A stretch of 64,000 bases of DNA from contig OX419761.1 in assembly GCA_948567375.1 (NCBI GenBank), positions 22,880,501-22,944,500 on the forward strand, given 5' to 3'. A program made the translations under genes and the position numbers. The DNA is from Lunularia cruciata. Its lineage: Eukaryota > Streptophyta > Marchantiopsida > Lunulariales > Lunulariaceae. The notes under the pieces were generated by a model. That model did no database searches and was not told the origin of the DNA. It saw only the letters and a list, made by a program, of their open reading frames with translations. Positions 22,080 to 33,523 of the stretch are shown piece after piece; within the stretch, counting starts at the first letter, position 1; every line of letters starts with the position of its first letter.

Positions 22080-23806
22080 AGGAAACACACAATGGCCTCA
22101 GAAGTGAGTAAGCAAAGTGTGGTGAGAGGTCTTGCAATGCATAGGATTAGAAGTAGTGGTGAAGATTGAAGTCTTAGTGGGACTTTGTATCATGTTCTTG
22201 GCCTGGAACTGGAATTTCAGTTTTCCAAGTTTCATGGTAGAAATCACCGTGAGTGATTGCAAGGATGGGCCAAAGCATGCAGGGAAGAAAGGGAATCTGA
22301 TTCAATGGACTGAGTCGGATTGGAGGTTAGTCTTGGAGAGAGAAGAAGGAAAGGTAAGAGGTACCACCTTCTATCGGAAGTGTGATGCCTTAGAGGAGAC
22401 TACCAAGGTGAGAAATTCTTTCAATCGACCTTGCACCAAGAATGTGTATAAGGTGGATAGCTATAGAGACCTCAAGCAAAGAAGGATTGTGAGCGCAATG
22501 ATAGCAATGTTCAAGTCAGAGCACCTATGTCACGATGCAACAGGTGGTGTTTTTTCACCAAATGCTTGAAGGACAAGCAATGGATGTGCAAAATGTTTGC
22601 ATCTACAAGCGGAGCAGATGATTTTGGGTTGGAGGATGGATATGCAACCACATTATTTTGTGCCCTTTGAGGCTCATTTCTACTTCAAGCTGCACAACTG
22701 ACTTTAGAGGAGAGAAACCGGATATGATCGCACTTTTATCTGGATCAGCATATGGAGGCAGATGCGGATGAACAATATTATATGGAGCGGGTGCAACAAG
22801 GGGACAAGTACTACAAGAAGAGTGGGAAGGAGAAAATTGTAGTAGTTGAAGTCCCCAGGGCAAGAAAGAGAACTAAACCTGAAAGTCACCTTGTAGCAAT
22901 ACAATTGCATAAGATGCAAAAGCCTAACCCAAAGGTAGTGTTGGTGAAAGCAAAGGAATCAACTCTAGAAGAAGAGTAGGAGTCCAAAGGAGAAACAGAG
23001 TCGAAGAGAGAAGCTTCAAGAGGAGAAGAAGAGTTCACACTGCAAAGTGAAGAGTTGAGTAGTGGCAGCAAAGGCGAGGCAAAGGTTTAGCAAACCCAAA
23101 GACGAAGTGTGGATGCAAGGAAGCAAAGTCCAGAGGTATCCACATCAAATGAAGGCATGAGAAGGAAGAAGAAGGAGTCTTGGTATGTCCAAGAACTACC
23201 AGGGAGAAGAGAAGTGTGCATGCAGTCAACATTAGGTCCAATAAAGTCACCATAGAAGAGGAGGAAAGCTTGGATTGGGAGATATTAAAGGTACAAAGAT
23301 TGCAACTTTGGGGTAAGGTGCCAGTAGAAGAATTACCTCTAGAGGGCGACAAAGTCCGAGATGATGATAGAAAACATGATGGATTGGAATACCTATCAAA
23401 GGTTGTATATCCGTTGTTAATGTTTCTACAGCAAAAGAAAGCAGAGATGGCAAGTGCTAATCTCAATGTGAAAGATGAGTTAGCAATAGTAGAAAAGTGG
23501 AGTGCAAAGACCTTATTGTTAAGAAGTAAGTTAACATAGGTAGATATAGAGGCCAAAGAACTTTGGGTGGAGGAGATTCTTTGAGGTAACCATTTAGAAG
23601 CGATGAAGGAGGATTAAGTGAAGATTCAAGAAGAAGTAAAAGAGAAAACGGCATTGGTAGAAGGGCTAGAGGGAGAAATTGCCGATGTGCAAGAAGAACT
23701 AATAAATTCTAAGGCAAGTGTGACAATAATGGAGCAAGAGTTGGAAAGTCTAAAGAAGAAAGTAGCCAAGAAAGATCAAGCTTGGCAGCGGGAGTTATCA
23801 AAACTA
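22080..23806 (+). repeat. Diverged family A-type LTR fragment, truncated by B1
   Basis: The homology follows ORF1 and the start of the coiled coil of the family A LTR in plus orientation. It stops at 23806, where the family B LTR begins. The continuation is not found on the far side of B1. Confidence 0.65.
22132..23806 (+). pseudogene. LTR-encoded ORF1/ORF2, most diverged copy
   Basis: Successive frames align with the family A LTR proteins: 22132-22569 (FLAWNWNFSF, then WTESDWRLVLEREEG and VRNSF), 22752-22979 (DADEQYYMERVQQGDKYY, ARKRTKP, KMQKPNPK), 23180-23539 (DGLEYLSKVVYPLL) and 23618-23809 (coiled coil to WQREL). Roughly half the residues differ from the 5' LTR copy in the core, yet motifs and order are kept. 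It is broken by several stops and frameshifts. Confidence 0.55.
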
Positions 23807-24496
23807 TGAGCCGGCTTGTCTCTCACTCAAGATGAACCTCTGATGGCTATTATGGTTGTGCACTATGGACTAAGAAGGCAAGGAACCCCAACTCCATCAT
23901 ACTCCTCCAAGGCTAACACTCCAAGACTCAAGACATTGCTCATTAGAGAACTCAATGAGAGAGATATAGTTGCAAGTGAAAGCATGATGAGTACTTCCTC
24001 ACTCCTTGTTTATATACTTATGAAATAGTTACGCACCAAAGATACTAATTACTAGAGTAACTCAAGTTACTAGGCTAAAAGTCAAGTAAAGTCAAAAAAT
24101 ATAAAGGAATATCTATCCACATGGGCATATTCTACCAAGCATGTGATCTTATCTTGACCCAACCACTAAGTCAAGGATTCCTTTACATGGGCTATCCTTG
24201 GACTAAAGAAGAATCCAAAACAAAAAGGCTTGTGGGCCCAAGAATTCTCAACTCTTTCCTCAAAGCTTAAAACCTAGGAATAATACCAAGTCAACACACT
24301 AGAATCCAAAATAGTGGTGCTCATCTTTTCCACTTCCTTTAGAGTAAGGTCCCCTCTATCTTAGCTATGAATAACTTTAGCTAATCATGACTAATGTAGA
24401 ACCATCCTTTATCTCTATATAAATAATATCTTTCAAGTACTTGTAATACCAAGCTAAATATCACAATACCACACACATGCACAAATGGGTGTTACA
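23807..24496 (-). repeat. 3' LTR of B1 (690 bp)
   Basis: It runs from TGAGCCGGCTTG to GGGTGTTACA in plus-strand reading and is bounded internally by the polypurine tract complement TTTACCCCTGGA (24497-24508). It closely matches 40511-41199 and 47637-48326. A TATA-like element (minus-strand TATTTATATAGAG) lies near 24415-24430. Confidence 0.88.
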
Positions 24497-24699
24497 TTTA
24501 CCCCTGGACTAAGTTTTCACTTTGTCCTCAAAGTGAAGGTCTCTTTACTTTCTATGCTACATCTTGAACTTATCAAGGTTAATCCTATCAAAGTGTCTTT
24601 TTCTCAACTCCTTGAGATCATAGGTGTAATTGCTCCACACCTTCTCTAATATGAAAGTTCCAAAGTATTAGGCAAAAACTTCTTTTATACTCTCTTGAA

Positions 24700-25643
24700 T
24701 CAAATAGAATCAAACAACATTACCCAATCACCTTCTTTGTAAGGCTCCACTTTCTTCTTGCCTTGCCTCTTGTCATAGTTCTCCTTTGGGCTTGCTCCAC
24801 TTGAACCATAGAAACTGCTCTTGCCTCTTCCAACTCCATGAGTTGTTCCTTCCTTGACTTTTGCATCACCTTCTTGTGTTTTCTTCAATCTCCTTTCAAT
24901 GCTTTGGAAAGTAGGAAGATCCAAGTGAATAGGTAGGGTAGACTCAATATTATATACCAATTGAAATGGAGAATATCTGGTTGAAGTCTTCATGGTTGTC
25001 CTATACTCCCACAAAACCACATGAATCCTCTTGTCTCAATGATGTTTAGCCTCCTCTATTTCTGCATCTTTGGCTAACATCATGCACAAGTTCTGATTGG
25101 TTCTCTCTACCAAGCCATTGGAAGTTTTCTTATAGGATATAGTTACTTTATGTGTGATAGAGAAATGTTGTAGCATGGTTGTAGTGATGCTTCTTGTAAA
25201 CTCTTCTCCTCTATTGGAGACCAACTCCAAAGGGCATCCAAACCTGGTGATAATACGTTCATAAAGAAATCTACCAACTTCATCTTCATTCTTGTCCCTC
25301 AATGGTCTAGCCTCAACCCACTTGGTAAGGTAATTAGTAACTACCACAATATACCAATCATTCCTTGGGGTTCTATTGAGAGCACCTACAAAATCAATTC
25401 CCCATTTCTCAAAAGGTCCTAGCAATTGAATTGATCTAAGTGGTGGAGTGGATGTAGTATTTCTAGCAAAAGCTTGACAAACATGAAAATTTTTTCAATA
25501 ATCAAGACAATCCTTGAAATCCCTCTCCAATGGTAACCTACATCTAGAATCTTGAAAGTAGTCACCTTTCCTGCAAAGTGTCCTCCACATACTAAACCTT
25601 CATGAAACTCCTTTATGAGTAGGATAGACTCTTCCTTACACAC
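24700..25643 (-). pseudogene. pol: B1 integrase
   Basis: Three frames in sequence: 25643-25419 (zinc domain FHEGLVCGGHFAGKV ..., second Cys pair disturbed), 25425-25036 (catalytic core) and 25020-24700 (C-terminal part). The core keeps Asp in WGIDFVG and Glu in GLVERTNQ, but the second Asp is Asn (SNRGEEF, where B2 has FDRGGEF). That is a single G-to-A change in a CpG context. The integrase would be inactive. Confidence 0.8.
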
Positions 25644-25649
25644 TGCTCT

Positions 25650-27440
25650 TCAAAGTAGACCATATGCTCCTTGGTGAAAAAGAATATCCTCCCCCATTGT
25701 GTAAGGTCTAGATCTTGCTGCAAGGGCCTTCCTCTCCCTAGCATGCATCCCTTCTGGATAGTTACCTCTTGTCACAAAATCCACACTCTCCTTGTACTCC
25801 ATTGGAACCTCTTGAGTGATTGAGATTATCATGAGCTCCTCATCCGGGAAGGAATCATCTCCATCATGATCATAGGCCCTAGATAACATATCTGCATTTA
25901 CATTTTTCTTCCTTTGCCTATCCCCAATGGTGTAGTCATACTCAAATAAGAGTATCATCCACCTTGCTAGTCTCCCTTCCACATTAGGCTTGTTGAAGAT
26001 GTACTTCAAATCCTTGTGATTTGTGACAATGGTGGCTTTCCTTCCCATCAAGTAGTGTCTAAACTTCTTGAGACCAAAGATCACTACCAACACTGCCAAT
26101 CTCTCTCTATGATAGAGTAGTTCTTCTCTATTGAGACCATCTGCCTACTAACATAAGCTATTGGATGATCATGCCTATTTTGGTGTAATTGACTAAGAGT
26201 ACATCCTATAGCTACATTAGAAGCATCAGTGTAGAGGATAAAAGGCTTACTCTAATCAAGTTTAGCAAGAATTGGAGCTACAACAAGGGATGGCTTGAGC
26301 TCCTCAAAAGCTTTGAGAATCTCCTTGTCTTCTAAAATCACCATGTAATCTACATCCTTCTTCATGTAGATGTTCAATGCATAAGCCTTGTTGGAAAATG
26401 AGAAAATGAACCTCCTATAGAACCCAATCGTCCCCAAGAATGGGGATGATTGGGTGCATATGATTAGCCCAACTTTGTCAAGCTTGAAGGGAATGGAAGG
26501 TTTGAGATTTTCCTCACCTTCTCAAGATCAACTTCTATTGCATCCTTGGAGATGATGTGCCCCAAAAGTAGACCTTCTTCACATCCAAAAATGCACTTCT
26601 CTAGATTGAGTGATACATTTGCCTCATCTAAGCATTGTAAGACATTGATTAGGTGCACAAAGTGCTCCTCCTTGCTCCCATAGACACAACAGTCATCAAT
26701 GAAGTCTCTCACAAATTTCCCAATGAAAGGTTCAAATACCTTGTTCATGAACCATTGGAATGTGGCTGGAGCATTGCAAAGCCCAAAAGGCATGACCTTG
26801 AAAGCATAAGTTCCCCAAGGTGTGATGAATGTGGTGAGCTGTTGATGCTCTGGTGCAATCTTGATTTGGTTATATCCATTATAACCATCTCCAAAACTAT
26901 ACCTCTCATGACATTCAACCTCCTCCAAGATCTCATCAATGAATGGTAATAGGTAGTAGTCCTTCTTGGTAACAACATTGAGCTCCTTGTAATCCACACA
27001 TACTCAAAGCTTATCATTCTTTTTCTTCACAATCACAATTAGAGACACCCATTCTAAATTCTCCACCTCAAAGATAAATCCAGTCTCCTTGAGCTTATCA
27101 ATCTCCTCCTTCACAACCAAAGATATTGGTGGGCTGATGCAATGTTGATTTTGGTGGATTGGTCTTGCATGGGACTCCACCTCTATCTTGTGCTCCTCCT
27201 AGGTGACTTCCTTCAAATCCTTGTAACTAAAAGCAAACACATGGATGAACTTGCGGAAAATCTCCTCAAATCTCACCTTCTCCTCCTTGGTAACATTTGG
27301 GCCATACTTGAGGGTAGATAGCCTCCTCTCCATCTCCTCAAGTGTCAATGGTGATTTATCTAGGTCCTTCAAAACCTCTGGCTTAGGTGCAAAATCCATA
27401 GCACACAAGGGACATACATCTAAATCAGATACAGATTCAT
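25650..27440 (-). pseudogene. pol: B1 reverse transcriptase and RNase H
   Basis: Reverse transcriptase is covered by 27408-27199 (upstream linker), 26997-26464 (fingers-palm with FGDGYNGYNQI, MPFGLCNAPATFQ and FIDDCCVYG) and 26437-26252 (GFYRRFIF connection). RNase H occupies about 26250-25650; its first Asp is kept (YTDAS) and FGLKKFRHYLMG is at 26085. Several stops interrupt it. Compared with B2 the catalytic residues seen here are present but the frame is broken. Confidence 0.8.
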
Positions 27441-27687
27441 CCTCCTTTGTGGAAGTCTACTCTTCAATGCTTGTGTCGACACCTGAAGCTCTTTCTTCAA
27501 AATTTAATTCCCAATAATAAGAAGATAGTGTATCTAAATGTGAAGTGCTAGTGGTATTAGTCAAAGGAATTGTGACTCTATGGTTTGATGGCCCAATCCT
27601 CAAGTACCCTTTGTGCCATCAATCAGTGATATGTGTTGCTCTCAACCATGGCCTCCCAAGAAGTAAGTCATAGCTTGAATCCTTCAA
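27441..27687 (-). pseudogene. B1 protease-RT linker and deletion junction
   Basis: The acidic linker and LLGRPWL-type region correspond to 44384-44130 of B2. After CTTGAATCCTTCAA (~27686) B1 jumps directly to primer-site sequence, while B2 continues into protease and gag. This is the breakpoint of the ~3.2-kb gag deletion. Confidence 0.6.
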
Positions 27688-27704
27688 TCCTAGCAATGGA
27701 ACCA
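27688..27704 (-). other. Primer-binding site of B1, tRNA-Glu type, mutated
   Basis: The site is the same as B2's (47616-47632) but with C-to-T changes (TCCTAGCAATGG for TCCCGGCAACGG on the plus strand), lying next to the LTR at 27709. Confidence 0.6.
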
Positions 27705-28304
27705 AAAATGTGAGCAGGCTTGTCTCTCACTCAAGATGAACCTCTGATGGCTATTATGGTTGTGCACCATGGACTAAGAAGGCAAGGAACCCCAACTCCA
27801 TCATACTCCTCCAAGGCTAACACTCCAAGACTCAAGACATTGCTCACTAGAGAACTCAATGAGAGAGATATAGTTGCAAATGAAAGCATGATGAGTACTT
27901 TCTCACCCCTTGTTTATATACTTGTGAAATAGTTACGCACCAAAGTTACTAATTACTAGAGTAACTCAAGTTACTAGGCTAAAAGTCAAGTAAAGTCAAA
28001 AAATTTAAAGGAATATCTATCCAAATGAGCATATTCCACTAAGCATGTGATCTTATCTTGACCCAACCACTAAGTCAAGGATTCCTTTACATGGGCTATC
28101 CTTGGACTAAAGAAGAATCCAAAACAAAAAGGCTTGCGGGCCCAAGAGTTCTCAACTCTTTCCTCAAAGCCAAAAACCTAGGAATAATACCAAGTCAACA
28201 TACTAGAATCCAAAATAGTGGTGCTCATCTTTTCTACTTCCTTTAGAGTAAGGTCCCCTCTATCTTAGCTATGACTAACTTTAGCTAATCATGACTAATG
28301 TAGA

Positions 28305-28309
28305 ACCAT
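28305..28309 (+). other. Target-site duplication ACCAT, left copy
   Basis: ACCAT precedes the C1 LTR start TGTAAAAGAC and recurs at 33901-33905 after the element, proving insertion into the pre-existing B1 LTR. Confidence 0.92.
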
Positions 28310-28721
28310 TGTAAAAGACCGAATCCGAGGAGAGAAATAGGAGAATGGAAACTCGCATTGGGACACTTGAATGAGGGAAAACTCCGAATGCCTAGCATGA
28401 GCTTTGGCTTTGGTATTTATAGGTAGCGTACAAGGCCCTTGAGAAGCTTCTCAAGAAGCTTCCTCAAGCCGCTTTCTTAGAGTGCAATCCAAGTTAACTA
28501 GGAAGCTTCTCAAGAAGCTTTCTTCTAGAAGCCGCCTACTTGGCATGCAAGCTAAGCTAGTTAGAAGCTTCTAGAAGCTACTTACTTAAGGTGCAAGCTA
28601 AGCTAATCAGGAAGCTTCCCAAGAAGCTTTCTAGATACTTCTGGAATATTCTAGGCTACTTTGTCTTATGTGCTACTTCGTAAGCCCGACTAACTTTGTA
28701 GCTAAACTCCATATTGTTACA
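28310..28721 (-). repeat. 3' LTR of C1 (412 bp)
   Basis: Plus-strand limits are TGTAAAAGAC and ATTGTTACA. It keeps a 49-bp segment absent from the 5' LTR and lacks ~16 bp of HSE repeat. It has a perfect three-unit heat-shock element at 28563-28577, with others between 28440 and 28660. Confidence 0.92.
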
Positions 28722-28733
28722 TATTCCCCCGCC
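28722..28733 (-). other. Polypurine tract of C1
   Basis: The minus-strand reading GGCGGGGGAATA lies directly before the 3' LTR start TGTAACAATA. Confidence 0.75.
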
Positions 28734-28775
28734 GCTAGTTGGTGACATCCTTGTCGCCAGTGAAACTTCAAATTC

Positions 28776-29300
28776 CTAGATGGCCATCTGTGCATTTTGG
28801 AGGTGAGAAAGAGGCTCCCAGGTGGCATCATGAAGGGGATACCCTTTCCAAAGGACCTTGTACTCCGTATGTTGGCAACGGCCTTGTTGGATATGGTGAC
28901 GTGCAAGGATACAATCAACTTCGTACTCCTCATGATCATTGATAAAGACAGGAAGAGGGGGAGGTTGGACTTGAGAGGAAAAGGAAGAGGGGTTAGGAAC
29001 AAAGGGTTTCAACTTGGAAACATGAAAGACAGGATGGATACGCATGTGACAAGGTAAGGCAAGTCGATAAGCAACAAGAGAGACAATTTGGGTGATATCA
29101 AAGGGTCCTATCCAGTTAGGGGCAAGTTTACGAACTTGGGTATCAAGTGGGAGAGGGAGGTTACTGGAGGATAACATGACTTTATCACCAACTTCAAAGG
29201 TGAGATCACGATGATGGTGGTCCACATATTGTTTTTGGCGATTCTGAGCAACAAGGAGGTGAGACTTGGCTTGTTGGAGCAATTGGGATATAGTGGTCAA
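28776..29300 (-). CDS. pol: C1 integrase C-terminus with chromodomain
   Basis: The 174-codon open frame holds a GPY/F-type region (APNWIGPFDITQI, HPVFHVSKLKPF) at residues ~60-100 and a chromodomain at ~125-172. The chromodomain has YEVDCIL, then LWKGYP, then ATWEP. The three aromatic-cage positions, as known from HP1, are all present: Tyr126, Trp151 and Tyr154. In chromoviruses this domain directs integration to chromatin carrying methylated H3K9 (family knowledge). The frame is the continuation of the integrase broken upstream, not a separate gene. Confidence 0.85.
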   Translation of the reverse strand: MTTISQLLQQAKSHLLVAQNRQKQYVDHHHRDLTFEVGDKVMLSSSNLPLPLDTQVRKLAPNWIGPFDITQIVSLVAYRLALPCHMRIHPVFHVSKLKPFVPNPSSFSSQVQPPPLPVFINDHEEYEVDCILARHHIQQGRCQHTEYKVLWKGYPLHDATWEPLSHLQNAQMAI

Positions 29301-30041
29301 GAATGTGGAAGTATGAGGAACCTGAGATGGAGGGGGAGCAAGAAGAGAATCTGGAACAAGCGGATCTTGGCCAAATTTGAGAAAGAAGGGAGAAAATCCG
29401 GTGCTTGCCTGTTTGGAATTGTAGTAGGCAAATTCTACAGCTGCAAGACATTTGTCTCAATTGGTATGGTGGACATTGACAAAGGCCCACAACATATCCT
29501 CCAATGTATGATTTGCACGTTTGGTTTGTCCATCAGTTTGAGGATGATAGGCCGTGGACAAAGCAAGCTTGGTGCCGAGTATCTGGAAGAGTGCTTGCCA
29601 AAACTTCTCGTTAAATCAAGGATCACGATCAGAGATGAGTACACGTGGCATCCCATGATGCTTGAAGACATTGTCAAAGTAGATTTGCGCTACGGTTGGA
29701 GCATCCACGATATCATAGGTTCGTGCCAAGTGGATTTGCTTATTAAGCTTATCCAAAAACACCACGATTGCGGTGTGTCCTTGTTTTGTCTTTGGCAAGG
29801 ATGTGATGAGATCCAAGCTCACATGCTCCCAATGAGCGGATGGAATGGCGAGTGGTTGAAGGAGTCCACTCGGCTTCTGGTTACTGGCCTTGTTATGTTG
29901 GCAGCTCTCACATGATCTGAAAAATTCTTGAACATCTTGTGTCATGTTGGGCCCCCACCATTGACATTGGAGGGTACCCAAGGTCTTGTCCACACCCATG
30001 TGACCAGTGATGGGTAAATCATGGGCTTCTTGAAGGTGCAC
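29301..30041 (-). pseudogene. pol: C1 integrase zinc domain and core
   Basis: 30041-29616 encodes the H-H-C-C domain (HDLPITGHMG ... SCESCQ) and the first two catalytic Asps (SLDLITSLP, ISDRDP). A stop follows, then the core continues (LSTAYHPQTDGQT) in about 29615-29301. The catalytic Glu of the D-D-E triad, normally T-E-R-x-N, is Lys (QTKRANHT, near 29530). This is a GAA-to-AAA change at a CpG. Strand transfer would be abolished. Confidence 0.82.
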
Positions 30042-31790
30042 AAGTCAAAGATCACCTTTGGCTGGAACATAGATCCGGTCTGCATGGAATAGAAGGCCTT
30101 CCTTGAAGGAGAAGGTGTTGTATTCCTTATCACATGTTGTTAGACGACCATGTACCATTTGGAAGAAGGGATCTTGTTGTAGGGCTAATCAAAACTTGTT
30201 ATGGATCTTGGGGTCAATTGACACCGTCGTAATTGCTGCCGCGATGAGAGGAAGGGACTTCAAATCAGGTCTTTGTGATAGAGCATCAGGGATGACATGG
30301 AACCAACCTAGTTTGTACTCAAGTTTAATGTCAAACAATTGAAGTTGCTCTTCCCATCGATGATGTCGACTCTTCATGTGCTCCAGGTGTAAGGTCTGCA
30401 ACAATGGCTTGTGATCAGTTTGCATGATCACTGGTTTCCCCAAGAGATAATGCCTCCATACCTTGGTGGCATATACCATTGCAAGTTGTTCCCAATCTTG
30501 AGCAGAGTAATTTCTTTCAGTTGTATTTAGTCGGCAAGACACAAAGGCAATGGGATGTAGTCCATCTGGAAATTCTTGTTGCAACACAGCTCCAATTGCA
30601 AAGTTAGAAGCATCAAAATCAACCACACAAGGTAGTTGAGGATCATATGGTTGAAGAATGGGTCTTGAAGACACCATATGTTTCAACTTCTGGAATGCTT
30701 CTTCATGTTTGGTGTTCCACTAGAAGCTTGAGTTCTTTCCCAAGAGGTCAGTCAATGGTGGAGCCACATGAGCATAATAGTGGATGAACCGCCGGTAAAA
30801 ACTGGCTAATCCATTGAATGCCCGTACTTCTGTAGCATCCTTTGGGGTAGGCCAATTAGTAATGGCCTTGATCTTCTCTTCTTCCATCTTGATCCCCTCT
30901 GATGAGATCTTATGACCCAAGAAGGTAACCCCCTTCTGCCAAAAAGCACACTTTGACTTCTTGCAGTAAAATTTCCATTGTCGTAGTCATCTTAGGACTT
31001 CTTGCACATGATGCATGTGTTTTGCCTCTATCTTGCTATAGATTAAGATATCATCCAAGAACACCACCACTGACCGATCCAATAGTCCATCCAACACTCG
31101 ATGCATCTGATCTATGAAGACTTCTAGAGCATTAGTGAGTCCGAAAGGTAGAACTCTCTACTCAAAATGTCCATACCTTGTGCAAAAGGCAGTCTTTTGC
31201 ACATCCTCTCTATCAATCAGAATTTGCCAATAGCCGCTACAAAGATCCAACTTGGAAAAGTAACATGTTCCACTTAGTTGATCAAGTAAGTCATTGATCC
31301 AAGGCAAGGGATATGCATTCTTCACGGTTTGCTTATTGAGCCCATGGTAATCAATACAGAAACAAAGTCCTCCATCCTTCTTTGGAACAAATAGTATTGG
31401 TGCTCCCCAAGGAGAGGTACTATGTTGTATGAAATCCTTTTCCAACAACTCTATAAGTGTTGTTCGTAACTCCTCCAACTCCTTTGGTGAGAGTCGATAG
31501 ATTGGTCTACTCACTAGAGTACTCCTTGGCAATAACTTGATCTTGAAGGGCATACCTCGATCAGAGGGTAATCCCTTTGGTAGATCATCCGGAAACACAT
31601 CTGCAAACTCCTGAACTATCCAATCAACCATTGCTTGATGCGGCACTTGGCCCTCCTTAGATTGTTCTTGTGCAATCGGCTTGATCCACACCGCAAATAC
31701 AAACTTATCTTCCTCCAAAGCTTGCTCTATGGCTGCTTCCTTAACAAACTTCCCTTCTAGGGACTCATCTCTCTTCCAAGCTTGCTCCAT
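30042..31790 (-). pseudogene. pol: C1 reverse transcriptase and RNase H
   Basis: 31790-31158 carries the N-terminal half ([30 protein letters not shown] with its catalytic Asp). A stop at ~31156 is followed by RVLPFGLTNA and the FLDD box (~31050-31061). 30920-30720 holds LGHKISSEGI and FYRRFIHYY. RNase H (30686-30189) is open with VVDFDASNFAIGAVLQQ and QTDHKPLL. It is defective only by a few stops and frameshifts. Confidence 0.85.
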
Positions 31791-31997
31791 GGTTGCCTTC
31801 CTGGCAAACTTCCCATCTTGGGACTCATCTCCCTTCCAGATTTGCTCTATGGCTACCTTCTCGACAAACTTCCCATCTTGGGATTGACTATTCTTAGGTG
31901 TCTTACTCAGAGGTGCCAGACAACCTAATCGGAAATTCCTACCTTGGTGTTGTACTTGAATTTGGCATTGGGTCCAATCAAATTGAACCTTATGACA
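31791..31997 (-). other. C1 protease-RT spacer with short repeats
   Basis: Three imperfect ~60-bp repeats (each containing GCTTGCTCTATGG-like and CAAACTTCCC-like blocks, 31715-31880) lie in this linker. They encode a repeated acidic segment when read on the minus strand. This looks like a local tandem expansion. Confidence 0.45.
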
Positions 31998-32321
31998 TTA
32001 AAGCCAAGGTAGACCCAAAATGATATCATAGTGTAGAGGTGCCACTACAAACCTCATACACTCCAAATACTCCTTCCCAATCTTGAAAGTAACAGGATGC
32101 AAGGTGCAAAATGCAGAACCCTTTCTACCATCCGCCATCATCAAACTACTTCTAATCACTAGCTTGATAGGAATACCCAATTCCTTTGCTACTTGCATAG
32201 ACATGCAATTCTCTAAACTTCCAAAATCAACCAAAATCCTACAACCCCTATTAGATATCATTTCTTGCAAGTGAAGCAAACTTGCATAGGTCAAGCCTTC
32301 AATCCCATTGGAACTAATCAA
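31998..32321 (-). pseudogene. pol: C1 protease region
   Basis: The frame contains RILVDFGSLENCMS, in the place of the aspartic protease D-S/T-G motif: the Asp remains but the next residue is Phe. IILGLPWL closes the domain, as in related elements. Phase differs from gag, so at least one frameshift lies between 32321 and 32500. Confidence 0.7.
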
Positions 32322-32379
32322 GCTCCCAGTAGGTGGCTCAAAATCTCCTATTGGGATTCTTCATTTCCCTAATCATTCC

Positions 32380-33252
32380 GCTCCACAACCTCCATTGGGC
32401 AACTTGTCGAGGTTGTCCATTCTTAAGTGGACATTCGGCAATGCGATGCCCCAACTGGCAACAATAAAAACAACCACCATTTTGTCATAGTTTCTCCCTG
32501 TCTGCCACACCCAGTGGTCTTTGTTGAATTGTATCAATCTCCATTGGTGCTGGCTCCTCCACTTGTGTGTAGTGTATTGGTAGGCTTTGTGGGGGTCAAG
32601 GTCGAGACCAAGTTGTTGCCACCAAGGAATCAAAACGTTTGGCCAACCGCATGGCTTCCTCCAAGTGTTGTGGCTCTCGCATGGTTACCTCTAATTTGGT
32701 TCTTGCCTTCAAGCCCCTCACGAATCGATCCAGAGCTTCACCTTCCAAAATATCTGGAATTTGCATGATGGTGTTTTGGAACTGCGTGATGTAACTTCTT
32801 ACAGAGCCAATCTGTTTCAACTCTGCCAACTTATCCCGTGCAGCTCATGTGGCATTTATAGCTTGGAATCGACTGATTATTGCACCCTTGAATTCTGCCC
32901 ATGTCAAGATTGGTGCAACCATTTGTCGTTTGGCTTGCTCCACTCAAAATCTCCACCATAGCTTTGCTACTCCATCCAATTGGCTATAAGCCAAGAGAAT
33001 CTATTTTTGCTCATCTTGTAGATTGGTAGCTTCAAAATAACATTCACAATCAAACACAAAATTCTCCATTGCACCCGGGAGATTCTTGCCTTCAAATACC
33101 TTGGGTTTAGGGAATCTGATCCGATCTTCTCCTTCTTGAATTGGTACTCTCTCCACCTGCTCTTGTCTCTGAAGATCTTGTTCATCCAACAATCAAGTAA
33201 GGTGCTCAATTTGTTGTTGCATAGCAAGGATAACATCAGGTATTGACGCCAT
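32380..33252 (-). pseudogene. gag: C1 gag
   Basis: The frame starts at the minus-strand ATG at 33252 (MASIPDVILAMQQQ) ~270 bases after the primer site. It continues in one phase through FPKPKVFEGKNLPG, a capsid-like region and AELKQIGSVRSYITQFQN, then a zinc knuckle C-F-Y-C-C-Q-L-G-H-R-I-A-E-C near 32430-32480. Stops are scattered (about 33193, 33000, 32940, 32830, 32594). Confidence 0.75.
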
Positions 33253-33510
33253 GGTTGCTCCTCTATCACACCACTCCCAATCTATCTAATTTATTAACAC
33301 ATAGAAATAGCACGTCCACCGTTCTCCATAAGTTACAACCGGAAGCACCAAGGGTTCCTCAGATATGATGATCATATGCAAAAAATCTTGTCCAAAGCGC
33401 AAGGTGATGAATTGTGTGAAATGATGCTTGGGTAGTATTTGGACACAAAAATCCCAATGGTTTGGTGGAAGTAGATTTGGTGGTCCATAAATTCTATCCA
33501 TCCCATTCCT

Positions 33511-33522
33511 GCTCTGATACCA
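33511..33522 (-). other. Primer-binding site of C1, initiator tRNA-Met
   Basis: The minus-strand TGGTATCAGAGC is one base inside the 5' LTR end (33524) and is complementary to the 3' end of plant initiator tRNA-Met. Confidence 0.88.
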
Positions 33523-33523
33523 A

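Noticed and set aside
23816-24028. A 70-codon frame repeated in all four family B LTRs (also 27720, 40510, 47673), plus a second 62-codon frame ~260 bp further on
   Set aside because: They are antisense to the element and conserved only as far as the LTR DNA itself is; the frames vary at start and end between copies and show no domain.
28673-29915. Plus-strand frames up to 234 codons over C1 integrase
   Set aside because: Antisense shadows of the integrase and chromodomain.
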